Shown here: positions 1 through 9,036 of the stretch, one piece after another
Layout: every line of letters starts with the position of its first letter
Numbering within the stretch: the first letter of the stretch is position 1
Position numbers and translations under genes: made by a program
Notes under the pieces: model-generated
Databases searched by the model: none
What the model was told of the DNA's origin: nothing
The model's input: only the letters and a program-made list of their open reading frames with translations
NCBI RefSeq assembly: GCF_030813055.1
Contig: NZ_JAUSTW010000008.1
Span: 124,001 to 188,000, forward strand
DNA: 64,000 nucleotides
Direction of reading: 5' to 3'
Source of the DNA: Neobacillus ginsengisoli
GTDB lineage: Bacteria; Bacillota; Bacilli; Bacillales_B; DSM-18226

Positions 1-1249
1 CGACCTCAAAAGGAAAATGGTTTGATAGAGTGATGAATTTCGTATAAAACGGTTGTTTTAAACTTTCGAGCATTGGCATGCTTTCAGCAAAAAACGGCTT
101 ATCCTTCATTCCGAAATTCTTTGTATTTTGCGGCGTCATGCTGTAATAAGAAGCGTCAAAAAACTGGTCGTATCCTAATGCCTTATACATGACATTCCGG
201 TTCCAGAAAGTCTTATAGTTTCCGTGGAAAACCGCCGAATTGTATCCGTATCCTTTTAAAATGGCAGGAGTCGCCTGATAGGTGTTCTGCGCTTTGTTGA
301 TAAACACAGCGCCCTGATTCAAAGGATAAAGCGAGTTTTCCATTAAAAACTCCGCGTCGGACGTTTTCCCTTGTCCGGTTTGATGATAAAAATGATCAAA
401 ATAAAAGGTATTGCCATCATGAGCTAATGAGTCCAAAAAAGGTGTGACAAGTTGTCCGTTCGGCATTTTATAATCAATCATGAAATTTTGGAATGATTCC
501 ATTGAAACAAATATAACGTTCATCCCCTTCGCTTTTCCAAAGAGAGTCGGATTGGGAGGGGTATAGGTTGCTTTTCGGTAATTCTCCACATTTGTAAGAT
601 TGCTGCCGGACGCAAAAACGCGCTGACTTGATGAATGGATATATTGAAAGATGTCAAAGACAGTATAATTGTACGCACCCAGGTATTTAACAATATAATT
701 TCGGTCAAAGGATAGTGATAAAAGGTTAGGACGGTCTTTTTCTGCAAGTCCATAATTTACTAAAAAAACGGTGATCGAAAACAGTAAGACGATTTGGTAC
801 GTTTTCCGGGTTTTGACTTTCACCTGTTTAAAAAAAGTGCAGGCAAGAACAATCAAGAGAATCGTGTCGGTAAAATAAAAAATATCAGAAAAAGACATCA
901 AACCTGCAGCACTATCCCCTAATCCCCCGGCATTGGATTTTGCCTGAAGCAAAACAGGGACCGTAATAAAATCGTTGAAAAAGCGGTAATAAACAATATT
1001 GGCATACAATAAAAAGGACAAGAAAAATTGGATTCCAATCAATACACGCTTAAAATATTTTTTGGAAAGCAGCGCGAACCCTAAAAAGAAAAGAGCAGAG
1101 CTCAAAGGATTGAAAAATACTAAAAACTTTTGAAGATTATTATCTGTTCCAAGTCTAAAATCAAGTTGATATGCAATATACGTTTTGATCCAGAACAACA
1201 CAACAGCTATGACAAAAAAAACTAGATGGTTATGAGCGATTTTTTTCAT
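1..1249 (-). CDS. ltaS: Lipoteichoic acid synthase LtaS-type membrane sulfatase-fold enzyme (C-terminus off window)
   Basis: Polyglycerolphosphate lipoteichoic acid synthase, which transfers glycerol phosphate from phosphatidylglycerol at the outer face of the membrane. The first ~416 codons are present; LtaS proteins usually have about 600-650 residues, so the rest lies beyond base 1. Seen: several hydrophobic helices in the first ~210 residues, then the start of the sulfatase-fold domain with the metal-ligand motif VSMESFQ (Glu near residue 251) and the motif GKTSDAEF, whose Thr (about residue 296) matches the catalytic nucleophile of LtaS. The ATG start at 1249 is preceded by AGGAG. It lies downstream of the glycosyltransferase at 1516-2802, separated by a good terminator. 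Bacilli often carry several LtaS paralogues (LtaS, YfnI, YqgS, the primase YvgJ), and I cannot say which this is. Confidence 0.9.
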   Translation of the reverse strand, partial: MKKIAHNHLVFFVIAVVLFWIKTYIAYQLDFRLGTDNNLQKFLVFFNPLSSALFFLGFALLSKKYFKRVLIGIQFFLSFLLYANIVYYRFFNDFITVPVLLQAKSNAGGLGDSAAGLMSFSDIFYFTDTILLIVLACTFFKQVKVKTRKTYQIVLLFSITVFLVNYGLAEKDRPNLLSLSFDRNYIVKYLGAYNYTVFDIFQYIHSSSQRVFASGSNLTNVENYRKATYTPPNPTLFGKAKGMNVIFVSMESFQNFMIDYKMPNGQLVTPFLDSLAHDGNTFYFDHFYHQTGQGKTSDAEFLMENSLYPLNQGAVFINKAQNTYQATPAILKGYGYNSAVFHGNYKTFWNRNVMYKALGYDQFFDASYYSMTPQNTKNFGMKDKPFFAESMPMLESLKQPFYTKFITLSNHFPFEV

Positions 1250-1396
1250 ATTTTTCTCCTCTCTTGCTGTACACAGTAACTATATCATCTACGGTTGATT
1301 CTTACACTTTTAGCTGGCTTATACGGAATTTCTTATCATATATATATCGAACAGTTATCCATAAGTCCAGAAATTTATAATTTCCTGGTAACCAAC

Positions 1397-1430
1397 AAAA
1401 AAAAAAAAACGAAGAGCAATCTACTCTCCG
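1397..1430 (-). terminator. Intrinsic terminator after the GT2 gene
   Basis: Read on the minus strand, a short stem (CGGAGAG with CTCTTCG, one mismatch) is followed by a run of 13 T. It lies about 85 bases after the stop of the glycosyltransferase and ahead of ltaS, so the two are probably separate transcription units. Confidence 0.65.
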
Positions 1431-1515
1431 TAAGAAACCCAAAGGCACCTATTGCTAAAAATATGTGTTCGTCCATCATGAAAAAAGTTGCATCTGCTTT
1501 TTTCAAGTCATTCCA

Positions 1516-2802
1516 TTATCGGAAATCATCAACAGATTTCACCACAGTGTGAGCAATTGGTTTCCATTCAATTTCCTTAAACAGGGCTACCACTGAAATT
1601 GGTAAATAGGTAAACATAAAAAGTGGAAAAGTAATTGTATAAGCGATTTTTTTCCATCCGGAACAATGAATTTTCTCCCATTCAGTCACGGTTGTAATGA
1701 AACCAAGTATAAACATTACCCCATAAGACCACCCAATCGAAACTAACACTCCTGTAGTGGTAGTATTTATTATCCCTTTATCATCAAATAACTCAAAAAA
1801 ACTAGCCAAGTATAATAATCCATTCAATATAGAGCTGATACAAGAAACAAGCATGGTAGGCATAATCGTCATGGTCATATCATAGCATGAAAACCTGTTT
1901 TGCTTTCCTTGGAAAATACCGCCGATCAAACCCCTGCCATAATTAGTAAAGACCTGGTAAAAACCCTTCGCCCAACGTAATCTCTGATGCCAGGACTGGC
2001 CAAAGGTGACTGGTTGCTCGTCATAGAATATGGCGCTTCTGCAATACCCAATCCTTTCGCCTTTAATGATCTGAGAGACGGAAAACTCGATGTCTTCAGT
2101 AAGGAGATGGTGGATCCAGCCTCCATTCTCTTTAATCACATCAGCATGTACCAGAAATCCTGTTCCAGAAATGGCGCAACTGGAATGAAGGACCATTCTA
2201 GGAAGGTTAATATATTCAGCTTCATGCAGGAACCAGAGTGCATAACCAGCAGAAATCCAATTCTGGTCATAGTTCTTGGAGTTTCTATAACTGGTAATTA
2301 CCCTGTATCCTTGATTGAAAGTTTTGTTCATCTCTGCTATATAATTCTCGTCAAGGAGATTGTCAGCATCAAACACAAAATATCCTTCATACTTTCTTGA
2401 GGAATATTCCCTTTCGATGGTTTTTATCATATAGTCGAGTGCATACCCTTTTCCAACCTGGTCCCTATTGAAGCGCTCCTTGACAATAGCCCCCGCTTCC
2501 TCTGCAACCCGGGCAGTATGATCGGTACAGTTGTCTGCTACAACGAAAATATCAATCAATTCCTTGGGATATTTCTGGTTTTTTATACTTTTGATCAGTT
2601 GTCCGATGACAAGTTCTTCATTGCGAGCTGCGATGATTACTGCAAATTTTCTGGGATGAATATTCTGCACCCCAGGATTATTATCCTTTTTTGCCTTAAA
2701 TGCAACAAACATGTATACAATCTTATACGAATACATCAATGAAAATAATAGAAAAATGAAAAAATTAAAATCTTTAATTAAAGTTGAAATAGTTGAGCCC
2801 AC
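1516..2802 (-). CDS. Membrane family-2 glycosyltransferase (processive type)
   Basis: A 428-residue membrane GT2 enzyme. Order: one N-terminal helix (about 10-35), a cytosolic GT-A domain (about 50-290), then three or four C-terminal helices. Motifs seen: AARNEE near the donor site, VVADNCTDHTA, the metal-binding DADN, the EDIEFS acid motif and QRLRWAKGF, the Q-x-x-R-W signature of processive synthases such as PgaC or hyaluronan synthase. It therefore probably extrudes or extends a sugar polymer; the sugar cannot be read. Start: GTG at 2802 with GGAG 8 bases upstream. It has no operon partner: 700 bases upstream hold no gene, and a terminator follows. Confidence 0.85.
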   Translation of the reverse strand: MGSTISTLIKDFNFFIFLLFSLMYSYKIVYMFVAFKAKKDNNPGVQNIHPRKFAVIIAARNEELVIGQLIKSIKNQKYPKELIDIFVVADNCTDHTARVAEEAGAIVKERFNRDQVGKGYALDYMIKTIEREYSSRKYEGYFVFDADNLLDENYIAEMNKTFNQGYRVITSYRNSKNYDQNWISAGYALWFLHEAEYINLPRMVLHSSCAISGTGFLVHADVIKENGGWIHHLLTEDIEFSVSQIIKGERIGYCRSAIFYDEQPVTFGQSWHQRLRWAKGFYQVFTNYGRGLIGGIFQGKQNRFSCYDMTMTIMPTMLVSCISSILNGLLYLASFFELFDDKGIINTTTTGVLVSIGWSYGVMFILGFITTVTEWEKIHCSGWKKIAYTITFPLFMFTYLPISVVALFKEIEWKPIAHTVVKSVDDFR

Positions 2803-3507
2803 GCCATCATCTCCACGGAGTTATCATTTTAATTTTAACATTCTTCCGCCTTTTCATCCACTACCAAGAAAATGGTAGCTAATCGGATTAAGTATCTAAA
2901 CCTCAAATTCATGCTGTTGGGTTTAGCGACTCCGAAGAAAATTAAAATGTTTCTTAAGTAAATCACGCCTTTCCTGTTAACACTAATTAAATTTTCCAGT
3001 AAAAAGGCATCATCTATCTTTTTTACCCGTTAATTACTAAGTATATAACACATATTCTAATTATAGATTAAAAATATGTTAATTCTTTATTAATTTTTAA
3101 AGAACTTCCAACTGGTTGTTTTGCCATCTTTATCTAAAAAAGCCTCTTTCGCGTTTGGGTATTCCAAAATAGAGAAAAAGGCTTCACAGTCTGTTTAAAT
3201 TATACCATACAGTCTATCAATAAAACGTTCTATTGAATCAGACTAGAAACTCTTTCTCATCTTTTTTGTTCTTTACTAGTTGGTACATCCTTAGGGAGTT
3301 TCAAAGCTAATCATTTAAATTCAATAAACTATTTACAACTCCTTAACAAAAAAGAAGCAATCACTTAACAATACTTTATTAATATATTATTAGCGAGGAT
3401 AGCATGAGTGGCTATCATGGTATTTGGCGTAGGCGGGGCCAATACAAGTGAATACAAAGTTATGCAAGTACATGTATTTTCTCCCTCATCCAATAAAGTA
3501 CTTCTAA
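2803..3507. other. Gene-free stretch between GT2 and 5'-nucleotidase genes
   Basis: About 700 A/T-rich bases with no convincing ORF on either strand. An imperfect hairpin near 3140-3190 (AAGCCT...AGGCTT arms) could be a weak terminator. I see nothing else that I can name. Confidence 0.5.
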
Positions 3508-5094
3508 TTAATGTAGAACCATTTCGTGGGAATACTTTTGTTGGATATAGTGTATTAGTGCAGTGACAACTTGTGGACCGGATTCTACGAGTCTACCTTG
3601 TTCAAATGCAGTGAATTCATCACCGCCTGCAGCTAAATAATTACTAACAGCAATTTCATATTCCTTGTTCGGCTCAATCTCTTGACCCTTTATGTCTTTT
3701 ATCGCTACAATACGGCTGCCAATTGGGGCATTCGGGTTCCAACTATACGTTAAACCAACCGTCTGTAGTCTATTTTCATAATCTTTCGTCCACTGCTGCT
3801 CTAAAGCAAATTTGATTTGGTCTCCTGTTAAGATTAACTTACTGACACTATGACCAAAAGGCAAATCTGTATATAGGTCTTCAACAGTGATATCCCCTTT
3901 TTTTAAATTATTCCGCATTTCCCCTTGATGGACAAAAGCTATATCTACCCCCATGGCTTCCCGCTCCGATTCTCCAATCATTTTCCCTAAAGGGGAGTCA
4001 CCGTTTGCATCTTGATTCCGTGTGATCTCTTCAGGCAATTTTCCTACTACTTGATAAAAATAGCTCCCCAATCTTTTTCTATATTTATTTAGAAGGGCAA
4101 CCGTTTCTTTATCCGGTTTTATCTGATCATGTGAAGTGACAATAATCTTTGCTTGCTTCTTGACAATATCTTTCGTATGGGGGTCAATTTCAAGATTTAC
4201 TTGGGAAAATGCTTTCCCATAAGAATAAGCTTGAACGATCAATTTACCGGCAACAACGGTATTGGCATAATCATGGCTGTGACCGGCAAAGATGACATCA
4301 ACCTCATCATCGATTTTTGGAGCCATCTCCACTAAAGCTTCTTGAGGATTTGCTCCTGTCTGATCCGATTTAGCCGACTCATGTGCCAAAACAACAATCG
4401 CTTTGACCCCTTTTTCCTTTAATAGCTTAACGGTACGGTTAATCGCAGAAACTTCATCCTGAATTTCTACTTCTTTTCGATTTTCAGGGGTCACATACAG
4501 GTCAGTATCGGTTGTGACCACACCGATAAATCCAATTTCAATTCCGTCAATTTGTTTTATAATATACGGTGGTAGCAAGGGAGTACCAGTTTTTTTATCG
4601 ATGATATTTGCAGAAATGTAAGAGGTATCGGAACCTTGAAAATAACCTGTTTTATTATTGAATCCTCCATAAATAAGACGTTGCATTTCATTTACGCCTT
4701 GGTCTAATTCATGATTTCCGGGTGTCCCGATATCAACGTGCAGGAGGTTTAAAAATTCAATCGTGGGTTCGTCTTGAAATTGAGAAGAGATTGGCGGACT
4801 TCCTCCTACCATATCACCGGCATGAACTAACAGAGTATTTGGGTTTTCTTTTTTATATTTTTTTAAATAGGCAGCCAGGTATTCAGCACCCCCTGCCATG
4901 GTTCCTGAAATCCTTTGATACTTGTCTAGTTGGCCGTGAAAATCATTAACGCCTAATAATTGTACATGAATGTAGCGGTTAGATGTGGAAAAATTCGTTG
5001 TGGAATGATTGGATGAGAATGCTGTGATTTCATAAGTTACGAAAAGGATAAATACCAAGATGAACAAAGAAGATATGACCTGAAATTTTGACAA
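3508..5094 (-). CDS. Secreted 5'-nucleotidase / 2',3'-cyclic phosphodiesterase family (UshA/YfkN type)
   Basis: A 528-residue exported metallophosphatase. The N-terminal hydrophobic segment (about residues 5-25) is a signal peptide or anchor. The calcineurin-like domain shows the metal motifs GVNDFHGQ (Asp ~51, His ~53), HAGDMVGG, GTPGNHELD, VVLAHES and FAGHSHDY in the expected order. The C-terminal 5'-nucleotidase domain (about 350-520) carries GDSPLGKMIGES and the NYLAAGGDEF substrate region. It should strip phosphate from external nucleotides. Start: TTG at 5094 preceded by GGAGGGAGGGA. No LPXTG anchor is seen at the C-terminus. It stands alone, with about 280 bases upstream before bluB. 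Exact substrate range is not visible. Confidence 0.88.
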   Translation of the reverse strand: MSKFQVISSLFILVFILFVTYEITAFSSNHSTTNFSTSNRYIHVQLLGVNDFHGQLDKYQRISGTMAGGAEYLAAYLKKYKKENPNTLLVHAGDMVGGSPPISSQFQDEPTIEFLNLLHVDIGTPGNHELDQGVNEMQRLIYGGFNNKTGYFQGSDTSYISANIIDKKTGTPLLPPYIIKQIDGIEIGFIGVVTTDTDLYVTPENRKEVEIQDEVSAINRTVKLLKEKGVKAIVVLAHESAKSDQTGANPQEALVEMAPKIDDEVDVIFAGHSHDYANTVVAGKLIVQAYSYGKAFSQVNLEIDPHTKDIVKKQAKIIVTSHDQIKPDKETVALLNKYRKRLGSYFYQVVGKLPEEITRNQDANGDSPLGKMIGESEREAMGVDIAFVHQGEMRNNLKKGDITVEDLYTDLPFGHSVSKLILTGDQIKFALEQQWTKDYENRLQTVGLTYSWNPNAPIGSRIVAIKDIKGQEIEPNKEYEIAVSNYLAAGGDEFTAFEQGRLVESGPQVVTALIHYIQQKYSHEMVLH

Positions 5095-5375
5095 CTTCCG
5101 ATCCCTCCCTCCAGATGTAAATTTAGGATAACACTGGAATTTTATATCCGTATGAAGGGATCGTAAAATCTTTGTTTAATTTTTTGTAATAATTGTTAAA
5201 TTAATACAAAAGATACATATTTTTCAAAAATATTCATATGGCTTACCATTTAGAAATATGCTAAGTTTTTGATTCGCTTCATTGGAAATAAAAGACAAAA
5301 TTATTTTAAAAAAATTTCTATGATATTCCATTTACCTGAAAATACCCCGTCCATCCATACAGTTTTTACCTTTTA

Positions 5376-6014
5376 TTAATTTCCCCATGTCTCATAAAAT
5401 ATTAAATTCTGAAGCGACCTCCTTTTTTCCCAATTAACTTGTTCCAGGATTGGGGAGGATGGAAATTCATTTGTATATCCGATAGAAATTAAGGCAACAG
5501 GATCAATATGTGGAGGAATTTGTAATATATCCCTTACATCATTTTTCTTATAAAAGCTAACCCATCCCATCGCTAAACCTTCCGCACATGTGGCAAGCCA
5601 CATATTTTGTATTGCACAAGCTACCGAAAGAATATCCGTTTCGGGAATGGAATTCCTTCCTAATACATGGGAGCCCCCCCGTGTAGGGTCGCATGTTACA
5701 CAAATGGTCAATGGTGCTTGTTTTATCCCCTCGACTTTTAAACTTAAAAAATGGGCAGCACGGTCTTCCTCAAAGTGAATAGCCAGTGCTTTTCGTTCCT
5801 TTTCTGCCGCCCATGCTAGTCGTTCTTTCATTTCAGTTGAGCTTACTAAGATAAAATTCCATGGTTGCATAAATCCTACTGATGGGGCATGATGCGCCGC
5901 TTGAAGAACTCGATCAATGATCTCGGGAGAAATTGGGTCAGGAAGAAAACTGCGAACATCTCTCCGTTTGTAAATCACATTGTAAATCGCTTCTTTTTCT
6001 TCATTACAAAACAT
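5376..6014 (-). CDS. bluB: BluB, 5,6-dimethylbenzimidazole synthase
   Basis: A nitroreductase-fold flavin destructase that uses O2 to turn FMNH2 into 5,6-dimethylbenzimidazole, the lower ligand of cobalamin. The 212 residues carry the BluB hallmarks: RRDVRSF near the N-terminus, the long AAHHAPSVGFMQPWNF segment that separates BluB from ordinary nitroreductases, EGIKQAPLTICVTCD, the GGSHVLGR loop and GWVSFY. It is the last gene of the block and overlaps pduX by 11 bases; GGGAGG precedes the ATG. CobT upstream uses its product. Requiring oxygen, it fits an aerobic host although the corrin ring here is made by the oxygen-independent enzyme set. Confidence 0.93.
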   Translation of the reverse strand: MFCNEEKEAIYNVIYKRRDVRSFLPDPISPEIIDRVLQAAHHAPSVGFMQPWNFILVSSTEMKERLAWAAEKERKALAIHFEEDRAAHFLSLKVEGIKQAPLTICVTCDPTRGGSHVLGRNSIPETDILSVACAIQNMWLATCAEGLAMGWVSFYKKNDVRDILQIPPHIDPVALISIGYTNEFPSSPILEQVNWEKRRSLQNLIFYETWGN

Positions 6015-6915
6015 TTATTATCCTCCCTTCCGCTATTTTTTGACTGTTCATTTTTTCATTGCTTTCATAATAAAAAGGTTTTATAGTAGGGTTTTTTATC
6101 ATAACAGACATTTGCCTTGATAAATGTAAAACAACCTCGTTCCGATTAGGGATATTCCTATCTATTAAAATTCCCATCACAGTTCCACTGTGGGCGACAA
6201 CAATGCCGCCCTGACATACATGAGCTAATTTTTCAAATTCATTAAAAAATGGGCTGGGTACTATTTTTTGATTTACTCGTGCGCTAATCGTTGCTGCCTT
6301 ACAAATACATGATAAATCTTTTTTTCTAAACCCCTCTTTTACCCATTCATATGCTTCTAAAAATTGCTTTTGTTCGTGCCGATCATATGCTTTTGGAAAT
6401 TGATTAAATTCAATGGTATTTACTTCTCCTCCAAGGTCTATTCCAACAAGGATAAACGAAGGTAAGGTTCCAAATATTTCCATAAGTTCACCTTGAATAT
6501 AGTCATAGGCAACAACCTCATCATACATCACTCCATCTGTCGGCTCGATTTTAGCCGCTATTGTAGAGATCATTTCTTTGGTTAGAGGGAGTGAGTAACT
6601 ATGAGCAATGGCTTTCATAGCTGCTACAATATCAGCGGAACTGCTCGCCATCCCCTTGCCAGCCGGAATATTGGAACGAATGTCAAGAAGGCCGCCATGT
6701 TTCAAACCAAACTGTTGAACTAACAATTCTCCAGCTTTTAATGCTTTTACCTTTGAATCCAAAACCGCAATTTCAGAGACGGTTGGATCAGGGATAAAGA
6801 TGGCCTCACTTCTCAAACTTGAGATTGGCAGCGTGATTAAAAAAGGTCGTTCCCCTATTACCCCTTGCACAAGTTCTCCAAATGTACCATTACAACTTCC
6901 CTTGCCTCGTTTCAT
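6004..6915 (-). CDS. pduX: PduX-type L-threonine kinase (GHMP family)
   Basis: Phosphorylates L-threonine to L-threonine O-3-phosphate, which CobD decarboxylates to the aminopropanol linker of the nucleotide loop. Seen: an N-terminal strand with CNGTFGELVQG and the GHMP ATP loop PAGKGMASSSADI (about residue 88), typical of PduX; GTVMGILID appears in the C-terminal half. Start: ATG at 6915, 8 bases after GGGAG; an ATG 15 bases upstream lacks a ribosome site. Overlap with bluB by 11 bases shows a two-gene unit. A gap of about 180 bases separates it from cobO, and no riboswitch is visible there, so read-through from the main operon or a local promoter are both possible. Confidence 0.88.
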   Translation of the reverse strand: MKRGKGSCNGTFGELVQGVIGERPFLITLPISSLRSEAIFIPDPTVSEIAVLDSKVKALKAGELLVQQFGLKHGGLLDIRSNIPAGKGMASSSADIVAAMKAIAHSYSLPLTKEMISTIAAKIEPTDGVMYDEVVAYDYIQGELMEIFGTLPSFILVGIDLGGEVNTIEFNQFPKAYDRHEQKQFLEAYEWVKEGFRKKDLSCICKAATISARVNQKIVPSPFFNEFEKLAHVCQGGIVVAHSGTVMGILIDRNIPNRNEVVLHLSRQMSVMIKNPTIKPFYYESNEKMNSQKIAEGRIINVL

Positions 6916-7096
6916 TGTGAAAGCTCCCATTCGACTATTTCACACCTTCTCAACCAAAAAAGAAATGATAAATAATGGCTGTTTTCTTTTGCGAAAAGCA
7001 GTTTTCTATTTCAAGAAGCAACAATCTTAAGAAAAGAGCCTAAAAAATAAATGGAACTGCTTACTCCGTCCTGTCGATCCTTTTCAATTCATGCCA

Positions 7097-7654
7097 TTAA
7101 AATTCAATTCCCATCACGGCAGGAATTCCATCATTATAGTAATGCTTCACTGCCTTCATTTCCGTCACTAAATCAGCGCAGGCCAATAGCTCTGCCTTTG
7201 CAGACCGTCCTGTAATGATAAGATGCATTTGACTCGGGCGGTTTTTTATCAATTCAAGTACCTCCTTCAACGGTAGGACATCATCTATAGGAAACGTTTC
7301 TATCGCTAAGGCATTATTCAATTCATCTAAAATGACCACATCATATCCGCCCAAGAGCACCTTTTCCTTCGTAAAGGCCCACGCCGTTTTTAAAGCCTCC
7401 CGATGTTCCTCTGGTGTTTTTGTCCACGTAAAGCCGACTCCCGTTTGAAAGATTTCAATGCCCAATTTTTCCAACGTGATTTTTTCCCCGTAGGTTCTTT
7501 GGGGAGATTTAATAAATTGGATCACTAGTACCCGTTTCCCACGGCCGGCGGCCCGGATGGCCAGGCCAAGGGCGGCCGTTGTTTTACCTTTACCATCGCC
7601 TGTATAGACTAACGTTAGACCGCGCTGTTTTTTGTTTTCCACTGCTTCTCTCAT
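7097..7654 (-). CDS. cobO: Cob(I)yrinic acid a,c-diamide adenosyltransferase (BtuR/CobO family)
   Basis: Attaches the 5'-deoxyadenosyl group from ATP to the Co(I) corrinoid. The 185-residue protein has the P-loop YTGDGKGKTTAALG near residue 18, the LVIQFIK strand and VILDELNNA, all diagnostic of the CobA/CobO/BtuR fold. It is the last gene of the compact run that starts at cbiW, 12 bases after the nitroreductase gene, with GAGGTG before the ATG. In Bacillus megaterium btuR likewise closes the operon after cbiY (established knowledge). Confidence 0.95.
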   Translation of the reverse strand: MREAVENKKQRGLTLVYTGDGKGKTTAALGLAIRAAGRGKRVLVIQFIKSPQRTYGEKITLEKLGIEIFQTGVGFTWTKTPEEHREALKTAWAFTKEKVLLGGYDVVILDELNNALAIETFPIDDVLPLKEVLELIKNRPSQMHLIITGRSAKAELLACADLVTEMKAVKHYYNDGIPAVMGIEF

Positions 7655-7666
7655 TTAATCACCTCG

Positions 7667-8236
7667 TTAAAGCCAGACTGTTTTTTCTTCAAAGGATGTC
7701 CGAGCCGGCGCTTTGATTTTTTTTAATGCTTCATTATCCGGATAACCGATAAAAAGATTTCCAATTATTTTTTTGTTTTCCGGTGAACCGATAAACGCAT
7801 ACATCCGCGTATCACCTACAAGTCCCACGCCCCTTGTACGCCAAACCAGCCCTAAGCCTAATTCTTTTGCGGCAAGCCACATCGAATGGATAGCACAACA
7901 GACAGCGTATTCATTATCCCGGGAAGCCTCGGCATCACCGGGAACTATGTCGGCTGTTACGATAATGTGAACCGGTGTGGTTTTCAGTACCTTTAAGGAA
8001 CTTTCTACCAAATGGGGTTTCGTTGGAAACCGCTCCTGCAAATATTCATTGGCCAATATCTCGTAGCGTTTTTTGGCTTCGCCTTTGATGACATAAAAGC
8101 CCCATGGTTCCCTCATTCGATCGTTTGGAGCCCATGTAGCAGCTTCCAATAATGTTTTAATTTTATCATCTTCAACATCTCTTTCGGCATAATCCCGAAT
8201 AGCTCTCCGATTTTTGATTTCAGCTATAATCGACAT
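7667..8236 (-). CDS. cbiY: Nitroreductase-family protein of the cobalamin operon (CbiY position)
   Basis: A 189-residue flavin nitroreductase-fold protein: RRAIRDY near the N-terminus (FMN phosphate contact), AATWAPNDRMREPW, AVCCAIHSMWLAAKELGLG and LFIGYP. It sits between the SUMT gene (stop two bases away) and cobO, exactly where Bacillus megaterium has cbiY, a gene without an assigned step. It lacks the HHAPSVGFMQPW segment of BluB, and BluB is encoded separately at 5376-6014, so it should not be a second dimethylbenzimidazole synthase. A role as flavin reductase giving Co(I) for CobO, the next gene, is attractive but is inference. The symbol is assigned mainly from position. Confidence 0.75.
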   Translation of the reverse strand: MSIIAEIKNRRAIRDYAERDVEDDKIKTLLEAATWAPNDRMREPWGFYVIKGEAKKRYEILANEYLQERFPTKPHLVESSLKVLKTTPVHIIVTADIVPGDAEASRDNEYAVCCAIHSMWLAAKELGLGLVWRTRGVGLVGDTRMYAFIGSPENKKIIGNLFIGYPDNEALKKIKAPARTSFEEKTVWL

Positions 8237-8237
8237 G

Positions 8238-9020
8238 TTACTCTCTCCCTATGCTCACTTCTTTTTCTCCTTCTTGAAACCAGCTTATTTTTTCCCGTAC
8301 CCCTACGACGTCACCAACGAGGACAATGGCAGGATGGGTAATACCTGCATTGGCAGCACGTTCTTCAATAGTTAATAAGTTTCCTGTTACAGTCTTCTGC
8401 CTTTCTGTTGTTCCCCATTGTATGATGGCTGCTTTCGTATTGGGGTTTTTCCCATGCTCTATTAACTTGGTACAGATATAGTTTAAATTCCCAATCCCCA
8501 TATAAAATGCAATCGTATCAATCCCCTGCGCAAGCGCTGACCAATTCAAATGATCTTCTTCCTTTTCAGCCCGTCCATGGCCGGTTACGATTGCAAAGGA
8601 AGAAGCATAATCGCGATGGGTAACAGGGATTCCCGCATAGGCAGGCGCAGCAATTCCTGATGTAATACCAGGCACGATTTCATATGGTATGCCATGCTCA
8701 GCCAATACTTCCGCTTCCTCACCAACACGTCCGAATATACAAGGATCGCCCCCTTTTAATCTGGTGACGGTCTTCCCCTTAGCTGCTTTTTCGATTAAGA
8801 GCTCATGAATTTGTTCTTGTATGATTTGATGTTTTCCCGGGAGCTTCCCGCAAAAAATCAGCTCCGCACCGTCCTTTGCATGCTCCAGCAACGCATCATT
8901 AACTAATCGGTCATATAAAATTACATCCGCTTTTTGGATGCACTCCATCCCATAAATGGTGATTAGCTTTGGATCTCCAGGTCCCGCTCCGACAAGATAC
9001 ACTCTTCCTTTTGTCATCAT
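8238..9020 (-). CDS. cobA: Uroporphyrinogen-III C-methyltransferase (SUMT)
   Basis: Methylates uroporphyrinogen III at C2 and C7 with SAM to give precorrin-2, the branch point to siroheme and cobalamin. The 260 residues form only the methyltransferase domain (CysG-A type, no oxidase/chelatase half). Motifs: VGAGPGDPKLIT at the N-terminus, FCGKLPGKH, RLKGGDPCIFGR, PGITSGIAAPAYAGIPVTHR. Two ATG codons lie in tandem at the start; the second (9017) has the better distance from AGGAG. A precorrin-2 dehydrogenase is not in the window, so sirohydrochlorin for CbiX must come from an enzyme coded elsewhere. Confidence 0.93.
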   Translation of the reverse strand: MMTKGRVYLVGAGPGDPKLITIYGMECIQKADVILYDRLVNDALLEHAKDGAELIFCGKLPGKHQIIQEQIHELLIEKAAKGKTVTRLKGGDPCIFGRVGEEAEVLAEHGIPYEIVPGITSGIAAPAYAGIPVTHRDYASSFAIVTGHGRAEKEEDHLNWSALAQGIDTIAFYMGIGNLNYICTKLIEHGKNPNTKAAIIQWGTTERQKTVTGNLLTIEERAANAGITHPAIVLVGDVVGVREKISWFQEGEKEVSIGRE

Positions 9021-9036
9021 CTATCTCCTTTTACCG

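Noticed and set aside
1295..1552. 85-codon plus-strand frame between ltaS and the GT2 gene
   Set aside because: It crosses the terminator and poly-A run, has no ribosome site, and its composition is that of non-coding DNA.
7667..8236. Second BluB
   Set aside because: It lacks the BluB-specific HHAPSVGFMQPW segment, and a clear BluB is encoded at 5376-6014.
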